DNA of 64,000 bases from an uncultured Eubacteriales bacterium (GTDB lineage Bacteria; Bacillota; Clostridia; Peptostreptococcales; Anaerovoracaceae), in contig CACYPK010000003.1 of NCBI GenBank assembly GCA_902776285.1, positions 1 through 64,000 on the forward strand, given 5' to 3'. Within the stretch, counting starts at the first letter, position 1. Each line of letters opens with the position of its first letter. The notes below the pieces were generated by a model. That model had not been told where the DNA came from, did no database searches, and worked only from the letters and a program-made list of their open reading frames with translations. Positions 41,523-50,657 of the stretch are shown one piece after another. The position numbers and the translations under genes are program-made.

Positions 41523-42479
41523 ATGCAGATAATAAACAGCCTTGAACAATTGAATTTAGCTGAAAAGACGTCAGTCGCCCTCGGTAACTTCGATGGAATA
41601 CACGTCGGACACCGCGAGATCATGCTGAACGCGCTCGAGACCGCAAAGGAGAGAGGCCTGAAGTCTCTTTGCTTTACGTTCTCGAACCACCCGTTCAATT
41701 TCATACTGAGACGTGATGACAGCGACCCGGACGCCGTCAAGCTGATCTGCACAGAAGACGAGAAGATCGGACTCATAGAAAACATGGGCTTTGACATCCT
41801 TGTGAACATGCCGTTTGACGAGCGCGTCATGAAGATGAGAGCGCATGATTTCTTTGCCGACATCGTAAGAGACAAGCTGAACGCCGGACACGTTTCCATA
41901 GGTTTCAACTATACTTACGGCGCGAGGGCAGAAGGAAAACCCGCGATGCTTAAGGAAGAGTGCGAAAAAGCCGGGATCGGCATCAGCATACACGATGCCG
42001 TGACCGTAGAAGGCCATGTCGTGAGCTCAACACTCATCCGCGAGATGATAGCTACGGGCAACATGGAACTCACTGCCGCGTTTCTCGGAAGACCGTATTC
42101 GTTCTCGGGCACCGTCAGCCACGGCAAGAGACTCGGAAGCAAGATGGGCATTCCGACGATCAATATTCCGGCTCCTGACAGGCAGATGCTGCCTCCGAAC
42201 GGAGTGTATTTCAGCCGCATAGACATCGCCGGGACCACATATGACAGCGTCTCCAACCTGGGCGTAAACCCGACAGTCAACGGAGGCATAGCCGTCAGAA
42301 AGATAGAAACCAACATATTTGACTACGAGAGCCCTGAAGGAGGGGCATACGGCAAGGATGTGACCGTATACTTCGATCATTTCTCCAGAGGAGAGCGCAA
42401 ATTCAGGGATAAAGAAGAGCTTTTCGCGCAGATCGCGAGAGACTGCGAAAACGCTCTGGAATATCGAAAAAAAAGATAG
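41523..42479 (+). CDS. ribF: Bifunctional riboflavin kinase/FAD synthetase
   Basis: A 318-residue enzyme that makes FMN and FAD. The N-terminal FAD synthetase domain has ALGNFDGIHVGHREIML near residue 20 and GFNYTYGARAEG near residue 127. The C-terminal flavokinase domain has GKRLGSKMGIPTINI near residue 200 (GxxLGRxxGxPTxN pattern), LPPNGVYFSRI and VTVYFDHFSRGERKF. The ATG is 6 nt after truB with little ribosome-site consensus, so coupling is likely. This truB-ribF order is standard. Confidence 0.96.
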   Translation: MQIINSLEQLNLAEKTSVALGNFDGIHVGHREIMLNALETAKERGLKSLCFTFSNHPFNFILRRDDSDPDAVKLICTEDEKIGLIENMGFDILVNMPFDERVMKMRAHDFFADIVRDKLNAGHVSIGFNYTYGARAEGKPAMLKEECEKAGIGISIHDAVTVEGHVVSSTLIREMIATGNMELTAAFLGRPYSFSGTVSHGKRLGSKMGIPTINIPAPDRQMLPPNGVYFSRIDIAGTTYDSVSNLGVNPTVNGGIAVRKIETNIFDYESPEGGAYGKDVTVYFDHFSRGERKFRDKEELFAQIARDCENALEYRKKR

Positions 42480-42625
42480 ACAACATGGGTCTTTCGTGTT
42501 AGTATACCAATGTTGCAGTCAGAAGACTGCGGCACAACAACAATTCTATATACCCGCGCCGCAGAGGTTCGATGCTCCAACGGCTTCGCAGAGCGGGTGG
42601 ATCGAAAGAAAAGGAGTTTTTTATT
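42480..42625 (+). promoter_or_regulatory. rpsO leader region
   Basis: This 146-nt gap has a TTAGTATACC -10-like segment near 42500, a perfect GCAGTC-AGAA-GACTGC hairpin near 42515-42530, and a GC-rich second structure (42560-42600) before the ribosome site. S15 genes often carry self-binding leaders, but no known S15-leader class could be matched. Confidence 0.35.
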
Positions 42626-42892
42626 ATGCTTACAAAAGAGAAAAAACAGGAAATCATCAAGGAATACGCGATCAAGGAAGGCGATACAGGATCCCCTGAG
42701 GTCCAGGTAGCTATCCTTACTTACAGGATCAATGACCTTAACGAGCATCTCAAAGAGCACCACAAGGACTTCCATTCGAGAAGAGGACTGCTCAAGATGG
42801 TAGGTCAGAGAAGAAACCTTCTCAAGTATCTGAGAGAAACTGATATCGAGAGATACAGAAGCCTTATCGCACGTCTCGGACTGAGAAAGTAA
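42626..42892 (+). CDS. rpsO: 30S ribosomal protein S15
   Basis: An 88-residue primary 16S-binding protein. [20 protein letters not shown] near residue 12, [20 protein letters not shown] near residue 37 and [20 protein letters not shown] near residue 58 are diagnostic. The ATG at 42626 was chosen because AAAGGAG lies upstream and family members begin MLTKEKK; an earlier in-frame ATG lies in the leader. It has its own terminator and precedes pnp, the classical pair. Confidence 0.98.
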   Translation: MLTKEKKQEIIKEYAIKEGDTGSPEVQVAILTYRINDLNEHLKEHHKDFHSRRGLLKMVGQRRNLLKYLRETDIERYRSLIARLGLRK

Positions 42893-42905
42893 TAAAAAGC
42901 ATTTT

Positions 42906-42934
42906 AAGCGGGAGCAGGTCTCCCGCTTTGCTTG
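42906..42934 (+). terminator. Hairpin after rpsO
   Basis: A perfect 9-bp stem (42906-42914 with 42920-42928) around CAGGT, with a weak T tract, allowing some read-through into pnp. Confidence 0.72.
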
Positions 42935-43013
42935 TATAAATGGAGCACGTACAGGCAAGTGAGTTAATGCCCATAGGAGTGAATAATTAACAGGAAGGAG
43001 TTGTTAATAAGTA

Positions 43014-45146
43014 ATGGGTAGATTTGAAGATTACAGAACATTCAGAACAGCGCTGGGCGGCAGACTTCTCGAGGTCGAGATCGGAAAGCTCGCCGAGCAG
43101 GCAAACGGACAGGCGACTGTCAGGTACGGTGACACTGTTGTGAGCTGCACCGTATGCGCAAGCAAGGAACCAAAGCAGGACGTCGATTTCTTCCCGCTGA
43201 CATGCAACTTTGAGGAGAAGCTGTACGCGGTAGGAAAGATCCCGGGCGGATATATCAAGAGAGAAGGCCGTCCGAGCGAAAAGGCGACTCTCGTTTCGAG
43301 ACTCATCGACAGACCGCTCAGACCTCTCTTCCCGAAGGGCTACAGAAATGATGTAGTAGTCGCGGCGACCGCTCTGTCGGTAGACCATGACTGCTCGCCG
43401 GAAGTAGCTTCCCTTATCGGAACATCGACAGCCATCGCCATCTCGGACATCCCTTGGGACGGCCCAACAGCAGGCGTGGTAGTCGGAAGAGTAGACGGTG
43501 AATTCGTCATCAACCCGACATTCGAACAGAGACAGGTTTCCGACCTCAACCTCACAGTCTGCGGTACTGAAGAGGCCATCATGATGGTAGAAGCCGGAGC
43601 ACAGGAGCTTCCTGAAGACCAGATGCTCGAGGCGATCCTTTTCGGACACGATGAGATCAAGAACATCTGCAGATTCATCAAGGAGATCGTTGCCGAAGTA
43701 GGCAAAGAAAAGATGGATTATGTAGTGTTCAAGGCCGGCGAAGACGTTGACGCCGCAGTCAGAGAATTTGCTACACAGAAGATGGTGGACGCCATCTACA
43801 CAGTCGAAAAGCAGGAGAGAATGGCCAACATGGACGCTGTCGCTGTTGAGACTAAGGAGCATTTCGCTGAGGAATTCGAGGACAGAATGGCTGAAGTCGA
43901 TGAAGTCCTCTACAACATCAAGAAGGAAGAAGTCAGACGCAGGATCCTCGAAGAAGGAGTACGTCCTGACAACAGAAGACCTGACGAGATCAGACCGCTC
44001 TGGAGCGAGACAGGTTATCTCCCAAGAGCTCACGGATCCGGACTCTTCAAGAGAGGCCAGACTCAGGTCCTGTCCATCGCTACACTCGCGCCGCTTTCCG
44101 AGGCTCAGTACCTGGACGGCATCGATGACGATGTGACACGCAAGAGATACATGCATCAGTACAACTTCCCTGGATACTGCACAGGCGAGGCTAAGCCGAG
44201 CAGATCGCCGGGAAGAAGAGAGATCGGACATGGAGCTCTCGCTGAGAGAGCGCTCATGCCGGTGCTCCCTGACGCTGACGAATTCCCGTACGCCATCAGA
44301 GTCGTCTCCGAGGTAATGTCCTCCAACGGTTCTTCGTCGATGGCGTCGACATGCGGCTCCACACTCGCGCTGATGGATGCCGGCGTTCCTATCAAGAAGC
44401 CTGTATCGGGTATCGCGATGGGACTCATCGAAGGATTCAACGAAGACGGTTCCAGCAAGTTCGCCATACTTTCGGACATCCAGGGAATGGAAGACTTTCT
44501 GGGCGACATGGACTTCAAGGTCACAGGTACCCCTGACGGCGTAACCGCGCTGCAGATGGACATCAAGGTCCACGGACTCAACAGAGAGATCCTCAAGCAG
44601 GCTCTCGACCAGGCAAAGATCGGCAGAGCGCACATCCTCGAGAACATGCTCGAAGAGATCCCTGAGCCTCGCAAGGAACTCAGCAAGTACGCTCCTAGAT
44701 TCATCAGCATGAGAGTCGACCCTGATAAGATCAGACTCGTCATCGGACCGGGAGGCAAGACTGTCAACAGGATCGTTGAAGAGACAGGCGCCAAGATCGA
44801 CATCTCTGACGATGATGTCGGATTCATCGCTATCTACGCGGTCGACCAGGAGAGCGCTGAGGCGGCAAGAAGAGAGATCGAGCTCATCACGAAGGACGTC
44901 GAGGTAGGTGAGACTTACGAAGGTAAGGTCACAAGGATCATGAACTTTGGCGCTTTCATCGAGATCCTGCCGGGCAAGGAAGGCCTGCTGCACATCTCAA
45001 AGATGGCGGATCACAGAGTCGCCAAGGTAGAAGATGTGATGAACATCGGTGATGTGGTCAAGGTGAAGGTCACTGAGATCGACAGCCAGAACCGCATCAA
45101 CCTTGAAAGACCGGACGTTAAGCGTTCTGACTCCAGAAGAAAATAA
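43014..45146 (+). CDS. pnp: Polyribonucleotide nucleotidyltransferase (PNPase)
   Basis: A 710-residue phosphate-dependent 3'-5' exoribonuclease. Two RNase PH domains are present ([20 protein letters not shown] with [19 protein letters not shown] early; [15 protein letters not shown] and [20 protein letters not shown] in the second half), separated by a helical domain. A KH domain ([19 protein letters not shown]) and an S1 domain ([20 protein letters not shown]) close the protein. AAGGAG lies rather far (about 14 nt) from the ATG. It works with RNase Y, also in this window, in mRNA decay. Confidence 0.98.
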   Translation: MGRFEDYRTFRTALGGRLLEVEIGKLAEQANGQATVRYGDTVVSCTVCASKEPKQDVDFFPLTCNFEEKLYAVGKIPGGYIKREGRPSEKATLVSRLIDRPLRPLFPKGYRNDVVVAATALSVDHDCSPEVASLIGTSTAIAISDIPWDGPTAGVVVGRVDGEFVINPTFEQRQVSDLNLTVCGTEEAIMMVEAGAQELPEDQMLEAILFGHDEIKNICRFIKEIVAEVGKEKMDYVVFKAGEDVDAAVREFATQKMVDAIYTVEKQERMANMDAVAVETKEHFAEEFEDRMAEVDEVLYNIKKEEVRRRILEEGVRPDNRRPDEIRPLWSETGYLPRAHGSGLFKRGQTQVLSIATLAPLSEAQYLDGIDDDVTRKRYMHQYNFPGYCTGEAKPSRSPGRREIGHGALAERALMPVLPDADEFPYAIRVVSEVMSSNGSSSMASTCGSTLALMDAGVPIKKPVSGIAMGLIEGFNEDGSSKFAILSDIQGMEDFLGDMDFKVTGTPDGVTALQMDIKVHGLNREILKQALDQAKIGRAHILENMLEEIPEPRKELSKYAPRFISMRVDPDKIRLVIGPGGKTVNRIVEETGAKIDISDDDVGFIAIYAVDQESAEAARREIELITKDVEVGETYEGKVTRIMNFGAFIEILPGKEGLLHISKMADHRVAKVEDVMNIGDVVKVKVTEIDSQNRINLERPDVKRSDSRRK

Positions 45147-45155
45147 TTAATAATA

Positions 45156-45306
45156 GGGCGCTTACATACCCCGAGAAGGAGACTCTGCGGCAGCCGGCAC
45201 TTAGCGATTGGCGAGCAGCGCAGCTGCGAAGCCAGAGCTTAGTACCGCTGCGTTAAGCCGCAGCGAGGCGAGAGCCGTGCTCCGTCGAGGGGACATGTAA
45301 GCGCCC
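45156..45306 (-). repeat. Dispersed palindromic repeat, copy D (inverted)
   Basis: A 151-bp element between pnp and ppk. The outer arms GGGCGCTTACAT (45156-45167) and ATGTAAGCGCCC (45295-45306) pair perfectly and are followed by TTTG, so they could also terminate pnp. On the minus strand the core CGCAGCGGTACTAAGCTCTG, the preceding GGCTCTCGCCTCG and the following AATCGCTAAGTGCCGGC match copies A and B. The outer arms share nothing with those of A or B. Confidence 0.82.
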
Positions 45307-45318
45307 TTTGTATAAAAA

Positions 45319-47325
45319 ATGCTCTACGAAGAAGGATTCACGCAAAACAGAGAAATATCCTGGCTCAGGTATAATGAGCGCGTGCTTGACGAGGCGCTTG
45401 ATGAAAAGGTGCCTCTGTTTGAACGCCTTCGTTTTATCGCCATCTTTGTTTCGAATCTCGAAGAGTTCTTTAAGGTCAGAGTCGGGAGCCTTCTGGGTGA
45501 GGACGAAGAAGGCGATGACGATATAGATGAGAAGTCGGGAATGACTGCCGCGGATCAGCTTCGCCGCATACACGAGCTGGTGCCGGGGCTTCTGCTGAAG
45601 AAGGACATGGCTTACAGCGTGGTCGAAAGCAAGCTGACAGCGGCCGGAGTCGAAAGGCTCGAGCCATGGCAGCTGAACGAGGATGACAAGGGCAGATGCT
45701 TTGACTTCTTCAGGGACGATATCAAGGACACTCTGAGCGTCAGAGTGCTGGATGTGCGCGACCCGCTGCCCTCGATGGACGAAGAAAAGCCGTATATCAT
45801 ATCTGCGCTTGACGCGGAGCTTGAAGACAAGTTCGGATTCATTGATATGCCGAAAGACATGCCTCAGGTGCTTGTTCTCCCGGGAGACCATTTCAGATAT
45901 GTGCTGACTGAAGACATCATAAAGATGTTTGCGGACACACTGTTCATACCGTTCGTGCCTCTGGAGACCTTTGTTACGGATATCGCCAGGAACGCCGAGG
46001 CTAAGGGCGGGACCGGCAGCGCCAATACGGCCGTTGAGATGCGCGACGTTTTAAAACGCCGCGGGAACGGTCCTGCGGACAAGCTGATAACAGACGGACA
46101 TCCGGGCAAAAAACTCAGGGACTATTTTGCCGGGAACCTCGACCTTGATGAAAGGCAGATGTTCACGACCACCAGGATCAGCTTTTCCTATGTCGATGAG
46201 CTATGGAAAAAGATCCCGGCTGAGCTTAAGAGCGGCCTAGAATACGCTCCGCATGTCCCGCATGATCAGACAAAGGACATAGGCGGCAGCATAATGAAGG
46301 CCGTCAAAAAGAGGGACCGTCTCTCAGCTTATCCGGAAGACTCGATGGATCTGCTGCTGGGGCTCCTGAGAGAAGCGTCGTTCTCGGACGAGGTCAAAGA
46401 GATACGCATCACCATCTACCGCCTGGCTTCCAACCCGCGCATAGCGGATTATCTGATATACGCCGCCAGAAACGGCAAGAAGGTAAGGGTGGTGCTCGAG
46501 CTTCGCGCAAGGTTCGACGAAGAAAAGAATCTCCGGTGGGCCGACAGGCTCTCTGCCGCCGGCTGCAGGGTCTACTTCGGGACCAACAAATACAAGGTCC
46601 ATTCCAAGATGTGCCAGATCGTCACTGAGCATGTTTTCAGGGATGGCAGATCCGAAAAGAGATACATCACCCAGATATCAACAGGCAATTACAACGAAAA
46701 GACCGCGAAACAGTATACGGACCTGTCGCTGATCACATACGACCAGGAGATAGGAAAGGCCGCTTCAAGGCTGTTCAAGGACATCTGCAAGGAACAGATA
46801 GACACGAAAGGGCGCAAGGAAGGCAAGGGATACGGCCCGCTTCTTGTATCGCCTGTTTCCATGCGCGCCGAGCTTATGCGTCTTATCAGACGCGAGACTA
46901 AGAAGGGAAGCTCCGGCAGGATATTCTTTAAGGTCAATTCTCTTGCTGATGAAGGAATTATCGAGGCCCTCATGGAGGCATCATGCGCCGGATGTCAGGT
47001 GCGCATGATAGTCCGCGGCATATGCTGCATGCTGCCGGGAATAGAGGGATGCACAGAGAATGTTTGCATAGTGAACAAGGTCGGAAGGTTCCTTGAGCAC
47101 TCTAGAGTGTATATATTCGGTGAGGGCCTGAGCGAGGTCATGTATATCTCATCCGCTGACCTCATGACGCGCAATCTCGACAGGAGAGTAGAAGTCGCGT
47201 GTCCGGTAAGGAACGGCAAAATAAGAGACCGCATACGCGGCATCATGAAAGGCGTCTGGTGCGACATGGATAAGGGAAGAGTACTGCTGCCCGACGGCAC
47301 ATACGGGCGAAAGCCGAGTGTTTAG
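45319..47325 (+). CDS. ppk: Polyphosphate kinase 1
   Basis: A 668-residue membrane-peripheral enzyme that makes polyphosphate from ATP. The N-terminal domain starts with the family sequence NREISWLRYNERVLDEA. The catalytic part has the autophosphorylated histidine in KVHSKMCQIV near residue 430, RYITQISTGNYNEKTAKQYT near residue 449 and LEHSRVYIFGEG near residue 592. The ATG at 45319 lies 12 nt after repeat D and has no visible ribosome site. A bidirectional terminator follows. Confidence 0.95.
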   Translation: MLYEEGFTQNREISWLRYNERVLDEALDEKVPLFERLRFIAIFVSNLEEFFKVRVGSLLGEDEEGDDDIDEKSGMTAADQLRRIHELVPGLLLKKDMAYSVVESKLTAAGVERLEPWQLNEDDKGRCFDFFRDDIKDTLSVRVLDVRDPLPSMDEEKPYIISALDAELEDKFGFIDMPKDMPQVLVLPGDHFRYVLTEDIIKMFADTLFIPFVPLETFVTDIARNAEAKGGTGSANTAVEMRDVLKRRGNGPADKLITDGHPGKKLRDYFAGNLDLDERQMFTTTRISFSYVDELWKKIPAELKSGLEYAPHVPHDQTKDIGGSIMKAVKKRDRLSAYPEDSMDLLLGLLREASFSDEVKEIRITIYRLASNPRIADYLIYAARNGKKVRVVLELRARFDEEKNLRWADRLSAAGCRVYFGTNKYKVHSKMCQIVTEHVFRDGRSEKRYITQISTGNYNEKTAKQYTDLSLITYDQEIGKAASRLFKDICKEQIDTKGRKEGKGYGPLLVSPVSMRAELMRLIRRETKKGSSGRIFFKVNSLADEGIIEALMEASCAGCQVRMIVRGICCMLPGIEGCTENVCIVNKVGRFLEHSRVYIFGEGLSEVMYISSADLMTRNLDRRVEVACPVRNGKIRDRIRGIMKGVWCDMDKGRVLLPDGTYGRKPSV

Positions 47326-47344
47326 ATATCATCTATAGAAGATC

Positions 47345-47382
47345 AAAAAAAAAATGCCGGCCTCAGTGCCGGCATTTTCAGT
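47345..47382. terminator. Bidirectional terminator between ppk and the small membrane protein
   Basis: An 11-bp stem (47351-47361 with 47368-47378) flanked by a run of As on the left and Ts on the right. Confidence 0.9.
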
Positions 47383-47692
47383 GGATGTTCCTTTTTCTTT
47401 TTTCGACTTCGGCGTCTGTAGGGAAGAACAGTGTGTGATAGTCTCCGTCCGGTCCGCCTGTCCCGTCAGGCCCGCCTTCCGGGTCGTCATCATCATCAAT
47501 GACGGTGTAAGTCGCGCTCTTCTGTATCGCTTCGGAGATAAACTCGGACAGTCTGTTAATAAGGGACTCAAAGGCGCCCGAAACCCGTTCGCCCATAGGG
47601 TTTTCGGCATTCTCTTCGCTCTGCCCGTATCTAACGAGAGCGTAGATCACTATTCCTATAACGACCAGAAGGCCAAGCAGAATCAGCGGCAT
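47378..47692 (-). CDS. Small membrane-anchored protein, function unknown
   Basis: A 104-residue protein with one N-terminal hydrophobic helix (LILLGLLVVIGIVIYALV) and a soluble remainder. The middle looks amphipathic (FESLINRLSEFISEAIQ); an acidic Gly/Pro-rich linker (VIDDDDDPEGG) and a charged end follow. The start at 47692 was chosen because GGAG lies 7 nt upstream. It has its own promoter and ends at the bidirectional terminator. No family is recognised. Confidence 0.72.
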   Translation of the reverse strand: MPLILLGLLVVIGIVIYALVRYGQSEENAENPMGERVSGAFESLINRLSEFISEAIQKSATYTVIDDDDDPEGGPDGTGGPDGDYHTLFFPTDAEVEKRKRNIH

Positions 47693-47725
47693 TTCGATCT
47701 CCGTTCTTTCCGATCTTTGAAACAT

Positions 47726-47754
47726 ATTTTAGCATAAGTGACAATTGTGTTGAA
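47726..47754 (-). promoter_or_regulatory. Promoter of the small membrane-protein gene
   Basis: On the minus strand TTCAAC (47754-47749), 17 nt, TAAAAT (47731-47726) preceded by TGC. Confidence 0.6.
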
Positions 47755-47792
47755 TTGTTTTTAAAACAAGATTCAGATATTTGCGTAATCAG

Positions 47793-47821
47793 TTGTATTT
47801 GTTAACCACAGTGTGTATAAT
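47793..47821 (+). promoter_or_regulatory. Promoter of the capsule locus
   Basis: TTGTAT (47793-47798), 17 nt, TATAAT (47816-47821). The leader of about 95 nt contains a TGCGGA/TCCGCA stem that is not a recognised riboswitch. Confidence 0.8.
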
Positions 47822-47922
47822 CCTACACGATATTGGGTATAGGAGATATGATGCGGAGAGCGGCCGCGTATTTTTATGAAATCGGTCCGCACATTATATA
47901 TTAAGTTGTCTTTAATCCACTG

Positions 47923-49008
47923 ATGAGTTCATATACAGACCGCAAACAAGTAAAGAAAAAGACGCTCATGATCGTACTTGCGATCATCCTGGCTCTGGCC
48001 CTTATAGGCGCGGCAGCATACCTGCTGGACCTGCGCGGTGAAGAGGGGCAGTTTGGCGACACGGGTCTTTGGGACGAAGACGAAGAAGAAGAGATCTACC
48101 TTACCATTAATGATGTCGACTATGTCAGCACTGACGACATCGACGCCTACGTGATCGCCGGCACGGACGGCGGCGGCGTAGATAAGGGAGAGAACTTCAA
48201 CGGCGACCTCGCCGACTTTGTGACATTGCTCGTAATAGACAATACTACAGAGAAGTTTGCGTTCTATCCAATCAGCCGCAATACCATGGTATACGTACCG
48301 GTGATGAATGAAGACGGCGATATACAGGATTTCGCTTATGAGCAGCTGTGCACAGCGCACTGGTACGGTCACGACGAGAACGAGAGGAATTACAACCTGG
48401 CGGAAGCAACGTCCGAGGCCGTGGGCGGTCTCGAGATCGATGGCTACTACGTTCTCAACATGAAAGACGTAGGCACGGTGAATGACACCATAGGCGGAGT
48501 CACGGTAGAGATAGATCAGGACATGACAGACCTCGACCCAGCGTTCACCGAAGGCGCTTCGGTGCGCCTCACCGGCAAGCAGACCGAGAACTATCTGAGA
48601 GCCAGGATGGGCGTAGGCGACGGCTCCAACGCCGGCCGCATGCAGAGACAGCAGCAATACATGATGAACGCCTACGATCTCATAATAGGTCAGCTGCGCG
48701 AAAACCCGGATTACGTGAACGATCTCTATGACCAGCTCACCGACATCGTGGAAAGCGACGGCAGTCCTAAGCGCGTGTCTCAGATCGCTAACCGCATTTT
48801 GAAGTACGACAACATGGGCTTCATCAACTTCACGGGTGAGACCAAGATCAACGACACCATAGGCGAGGGAATAGAACACGAGGAATTCTACACTGACCCT
48901 GACTCCCTGCTCACAGGACTCAGAAAGGTCATCAACATAAGCGAATATACCGGAGACGATGACGAAGACGAAGACATCGTCATAGAAGACGAAACAGGGG
49001 AAGAATAA
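47923..49008 (+). CDS. LytR-CpsA-Psr (LCP) family cell-wall polymer transferase
   Basis: A 361-residue protein with a short cytoplasmic head, one membrane helix (about residues 14-34) and an extracellular LCP domain. LCP enzymes move polyprenyl-linked polysaccharides or teichoic acids onto peptidoglycan. DFVTLLVIDNTTEKFAFYPI and SRNTMVYVP near residue 95, GGLEIDGYYVLNMKDVGTV near residue 165, GGVTVEIDQDM, and RARMGVGDGSNAGRMQRQQQ near residue 227 follow the family pattern. The C-terminus is strongly acidic. No good ribosome site precedes the ATG. It opens the polysaccharide locus, so its product is likely the capsule anchor. Confidence 0.9.
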   Translation: MSSYTDRKQVKKKTLMIVLAIILALALIGAAAYLLDLRGEEGQFGDTGLWDEDEEEEIYLTINDVDYVSTDDIDAYVIAGTDGGGVDKGENFNGDLADFVTLLVIDNTTEKFAFYPISRNTMVYVPVMNEDGDIQDFAYEQLCTAHWYGHDENERNYNLAEATSEAVGGLEIDGYYVLNMKDVGTVNDTIGGVTVEIDQDMTDLDPAFTEGASVRLTGKQTENYLRARMGVGDGSNAGRMQRQQQYMMNAYDLIIGQLRENPDYVNDLYDQLTDIVESDGSPKRVSQIANRILKYDNMGFINFTGETKINDTIGEGIEHEEFYTDPDSLLTGLRKVINISEYTGDDDEDEDIVIEDETGEE

Positions 49009-49032
49009 AAGGGACTGAGTTAAAGGACGTAA

Positions 49033-49839
49033 ATGGATCAGAACAAGGAATTTGAACTTAGAGACATAAACAGCGAAGAGATGGAGATAGATCTTCTTGA
49101 TCTTTTCGCTTACTATTTTACAAAACTGAAGTGGATAATAGGCGGATTCATCCTGGCAGCGCTCATAGCGGGACTCGTGACGAAGTTCGCCATAACACCG
49201 CTGTATACGGCCACGGCCAAGATGTACATGGTGAGCTCTTCCTCACAGTCAGTTGTGGACCTCACAGACCTCAACATAGGTACATCCATATCCAGCGACT
49301 ATGTGGAGCTGCTCAAGACAAGGCCTATCATAGAGAGCGTCATAAAAGAGCAGGATCTCGAATACAGTTACACAGAGCTTGTAAATATGCTCAGCCTGTC
49401 GGTCATAAACGACACCAGGATAATTAAGATAGATGTCACGAGCGCGGACCCTAGGGAAGCCATGCAGATAGCCAACGCGCTGGCAGACCACGGAGTATCC
49501 GATCTGCCTAAACTGATGGAGACTCCGGAGCCTCATATAGCTGAATATGCCATAATACCGGTCGTCAAGAGTTCGCCGAGCCTTGCAAAGAATACTGTGA
49601 TAGGCGCTCTGCTCGGGCTGCTGCTGATGCTCGCCATATTCACTGTCAAGTACCTGACAGATGACACATTCAAGACAGCTGAAGACATAGAAAAGGAATT
49701 CGGCGTCATGCCTATGACCGTGATACCTGAAGGCAGGATCGGCGGTCTCGAAAGCGAAGCGACTGATGCAAAGACCGCCAGGCGCAGCAGAAAGAAGAAA
49801 AAGGCCGTGTATTACAGCGGCAAGAGGAGTGACAAGTGA
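49033..49839 (+). CDS. Wzz/CapA-type chain-length regulator (BY-kinase activator)
   Basis: A 268-residue membrane protein with two helices, near residues 35-58 and 183-205, enclosing an extracellular Wzz domain. EIDLLDLFAYYFTKLKWII at the start and the PSLAKNTVIGALLGLLLML second helix are typical. The C-terminal cytoplasmic part is basic (ARRSRKKKKA). In Firmicutes the cytoplasmic end activates the separate tyrosine kinase and sets polymer length. It overlaps the kinase gene. Confidence 0.9.
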   Translation: MDQNKEFELRDINSEEMEIDLLDLFAYYFTKLKWIIGGFILAALIAGLVTKFAITPLYTATAKMYMVSSSSQSVVDLTDLNIGTSISSDYVELLKTRPIIESVIKEQDLEYSYTELVNMLSLSVINDTRIIKIDVTSADPREAMQIANALADHGVSDLPKLMETPEPHIAEYAIIPVVKSSPSLAKNTVIGALLGLLLMLAIFTVKYLTDDTFKTAEDIEKEFGVMPMTVIPEGRIGGLESEATDAKTARRSRKKKKAVYYSGKRSDK

Positions 49840-50576
49840 TGAAGGGACACATGATGGAATTCGGCCTCACACCTCAGCTGCCGTACTCAGTACAGGAGGC
49901 CGTGAACAGGCTGAGGATCAACATATCCTTTGCGGGCAGCGATGTGCGCAAGATAATGGTGATAAGCTCAGAGCCGAATGAGGGAAAATCATTCATAGCC
50001 ATCAACCTGTGGAACCAGATGGCGGAGGCGGGAGAGAAAACGATCTTTCTTGACGCCGACATGCGCAACTCCAATATCTTTCGCAAATACCAGCTCAGCC
50101 GCACTGATGGTGAAGAAATGATGGGCACATCTCACTTCCTTGCCGGCAACGCGAAACTCGATGATGTGCTGATGCATACAAAGTACGGGCATGGGGATTT
50201 CATACCGAACGTAGAGAACGTGGTGAACCCGTCGATGCTTCTGGAGACCGAGTTATTCAGCACACTTCTTGATACGCTGGCAGAGGAATATAGGTATGTA
50301 TTCATAGACGCACCACCTCTGGGCCTCGTATCCGACGCTGAGCGGATCGGAAACCTCTGCGATGGAGCCATACTCTGCGTAAGAAGCGGAGTGACGCCAA
50401 AGGCGATAGTAAGAGAATCCGTCAGACAGCTCAACAGGGCGGGATGCCCGCTCCTTGGCATAGTGCTGAACCGCGTAGACGAATCTAAGGGCGGCTACGG
50501 CAAGTACGGGCGCTATGGCAAGTACGGTTCATATTACGGAGGCTATTACTACGGAGACGGGAATAAAGATGATTGA
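49839..50576 (+). CDS. BY-type tyrosine kinase (CpsD/CapB-like)
   Basis: A 245-residue cytoplasmic kinase that autophosphorylates and controls polysaccharide assembly. The Walker A loop is SSEPNEGKSFIAINLW near residue 44, Walker A' is TIFLDADMRNSN near residue 69, and Walker B is YVFIDAPPLGLVSDAE near residue 155. The C-terminal tail is Gly/Lys/Tyr-rich with nine tyrosines (GGYGKYGRYGKYG then SYYGGYYYGDG), the expected phosphorylation cluster. The ATG at 49839 overlaps the stop of the Wzz-like gene; a GTG 3 nt upstream is possible. The phosphatase partner lies at 51305. Confidence 0.92.
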   Translation: MKGHMMEFGLTPQLPYSVQEAVNRLRINISFAGSDVRKIMVISSEPNEGKSFIAINLWNQMAEAGEKTIFLDADMRNSNIFRKYQLSRTDGEEMMGTSHFLAGNAKLDDVLMHTKYGHGDFIPNVENVVNPSMLLETELFSTLLDTLAEEYRYVFIDAPPLGLVSDAERIGNLCDGAILCVRSGVTPKAIVRESVRQLNRAGCPLLGIVLNRVDESKGGYGKYGRYGKYGSYYGGYYYGDGNKDD

Positions 50577-50657
50577 TCCCGCGTTGAACACAGTTAGCCC
50601 GAGGATCCCGGGACCCTCTGACTATATAAATATTTAACGAAAGGAGGAACAAAACCA

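Noticed and set aside
42540..42600. A possible tRNA T-arm (GAGGTTCGATGCTCC) before rpsO
   Set aside because: No acceptor stem, D-arm or anticodon arm can be built around it.
42987..44993. A long open frame of about 668 codons on the minus strand opposite pnp
   Set aside because: It mirrors the codon pattern of pnp, has no ribosome site or recognisable motif, and pnp is certain.
47354..47737. A 127-codon plus-strand open frame after ppk
   Set aside because: It begins in the terminator and lies opposite the minus-strand membrane-protein gene, which has a good promoter, ribosome site and membrane helix.
47822..47922. A riboswitch in the capsule-locus leader
   Set aside because: Only a simple TGCGGA/TCCGCA stem is visible; no known aptamer motif could be matched.
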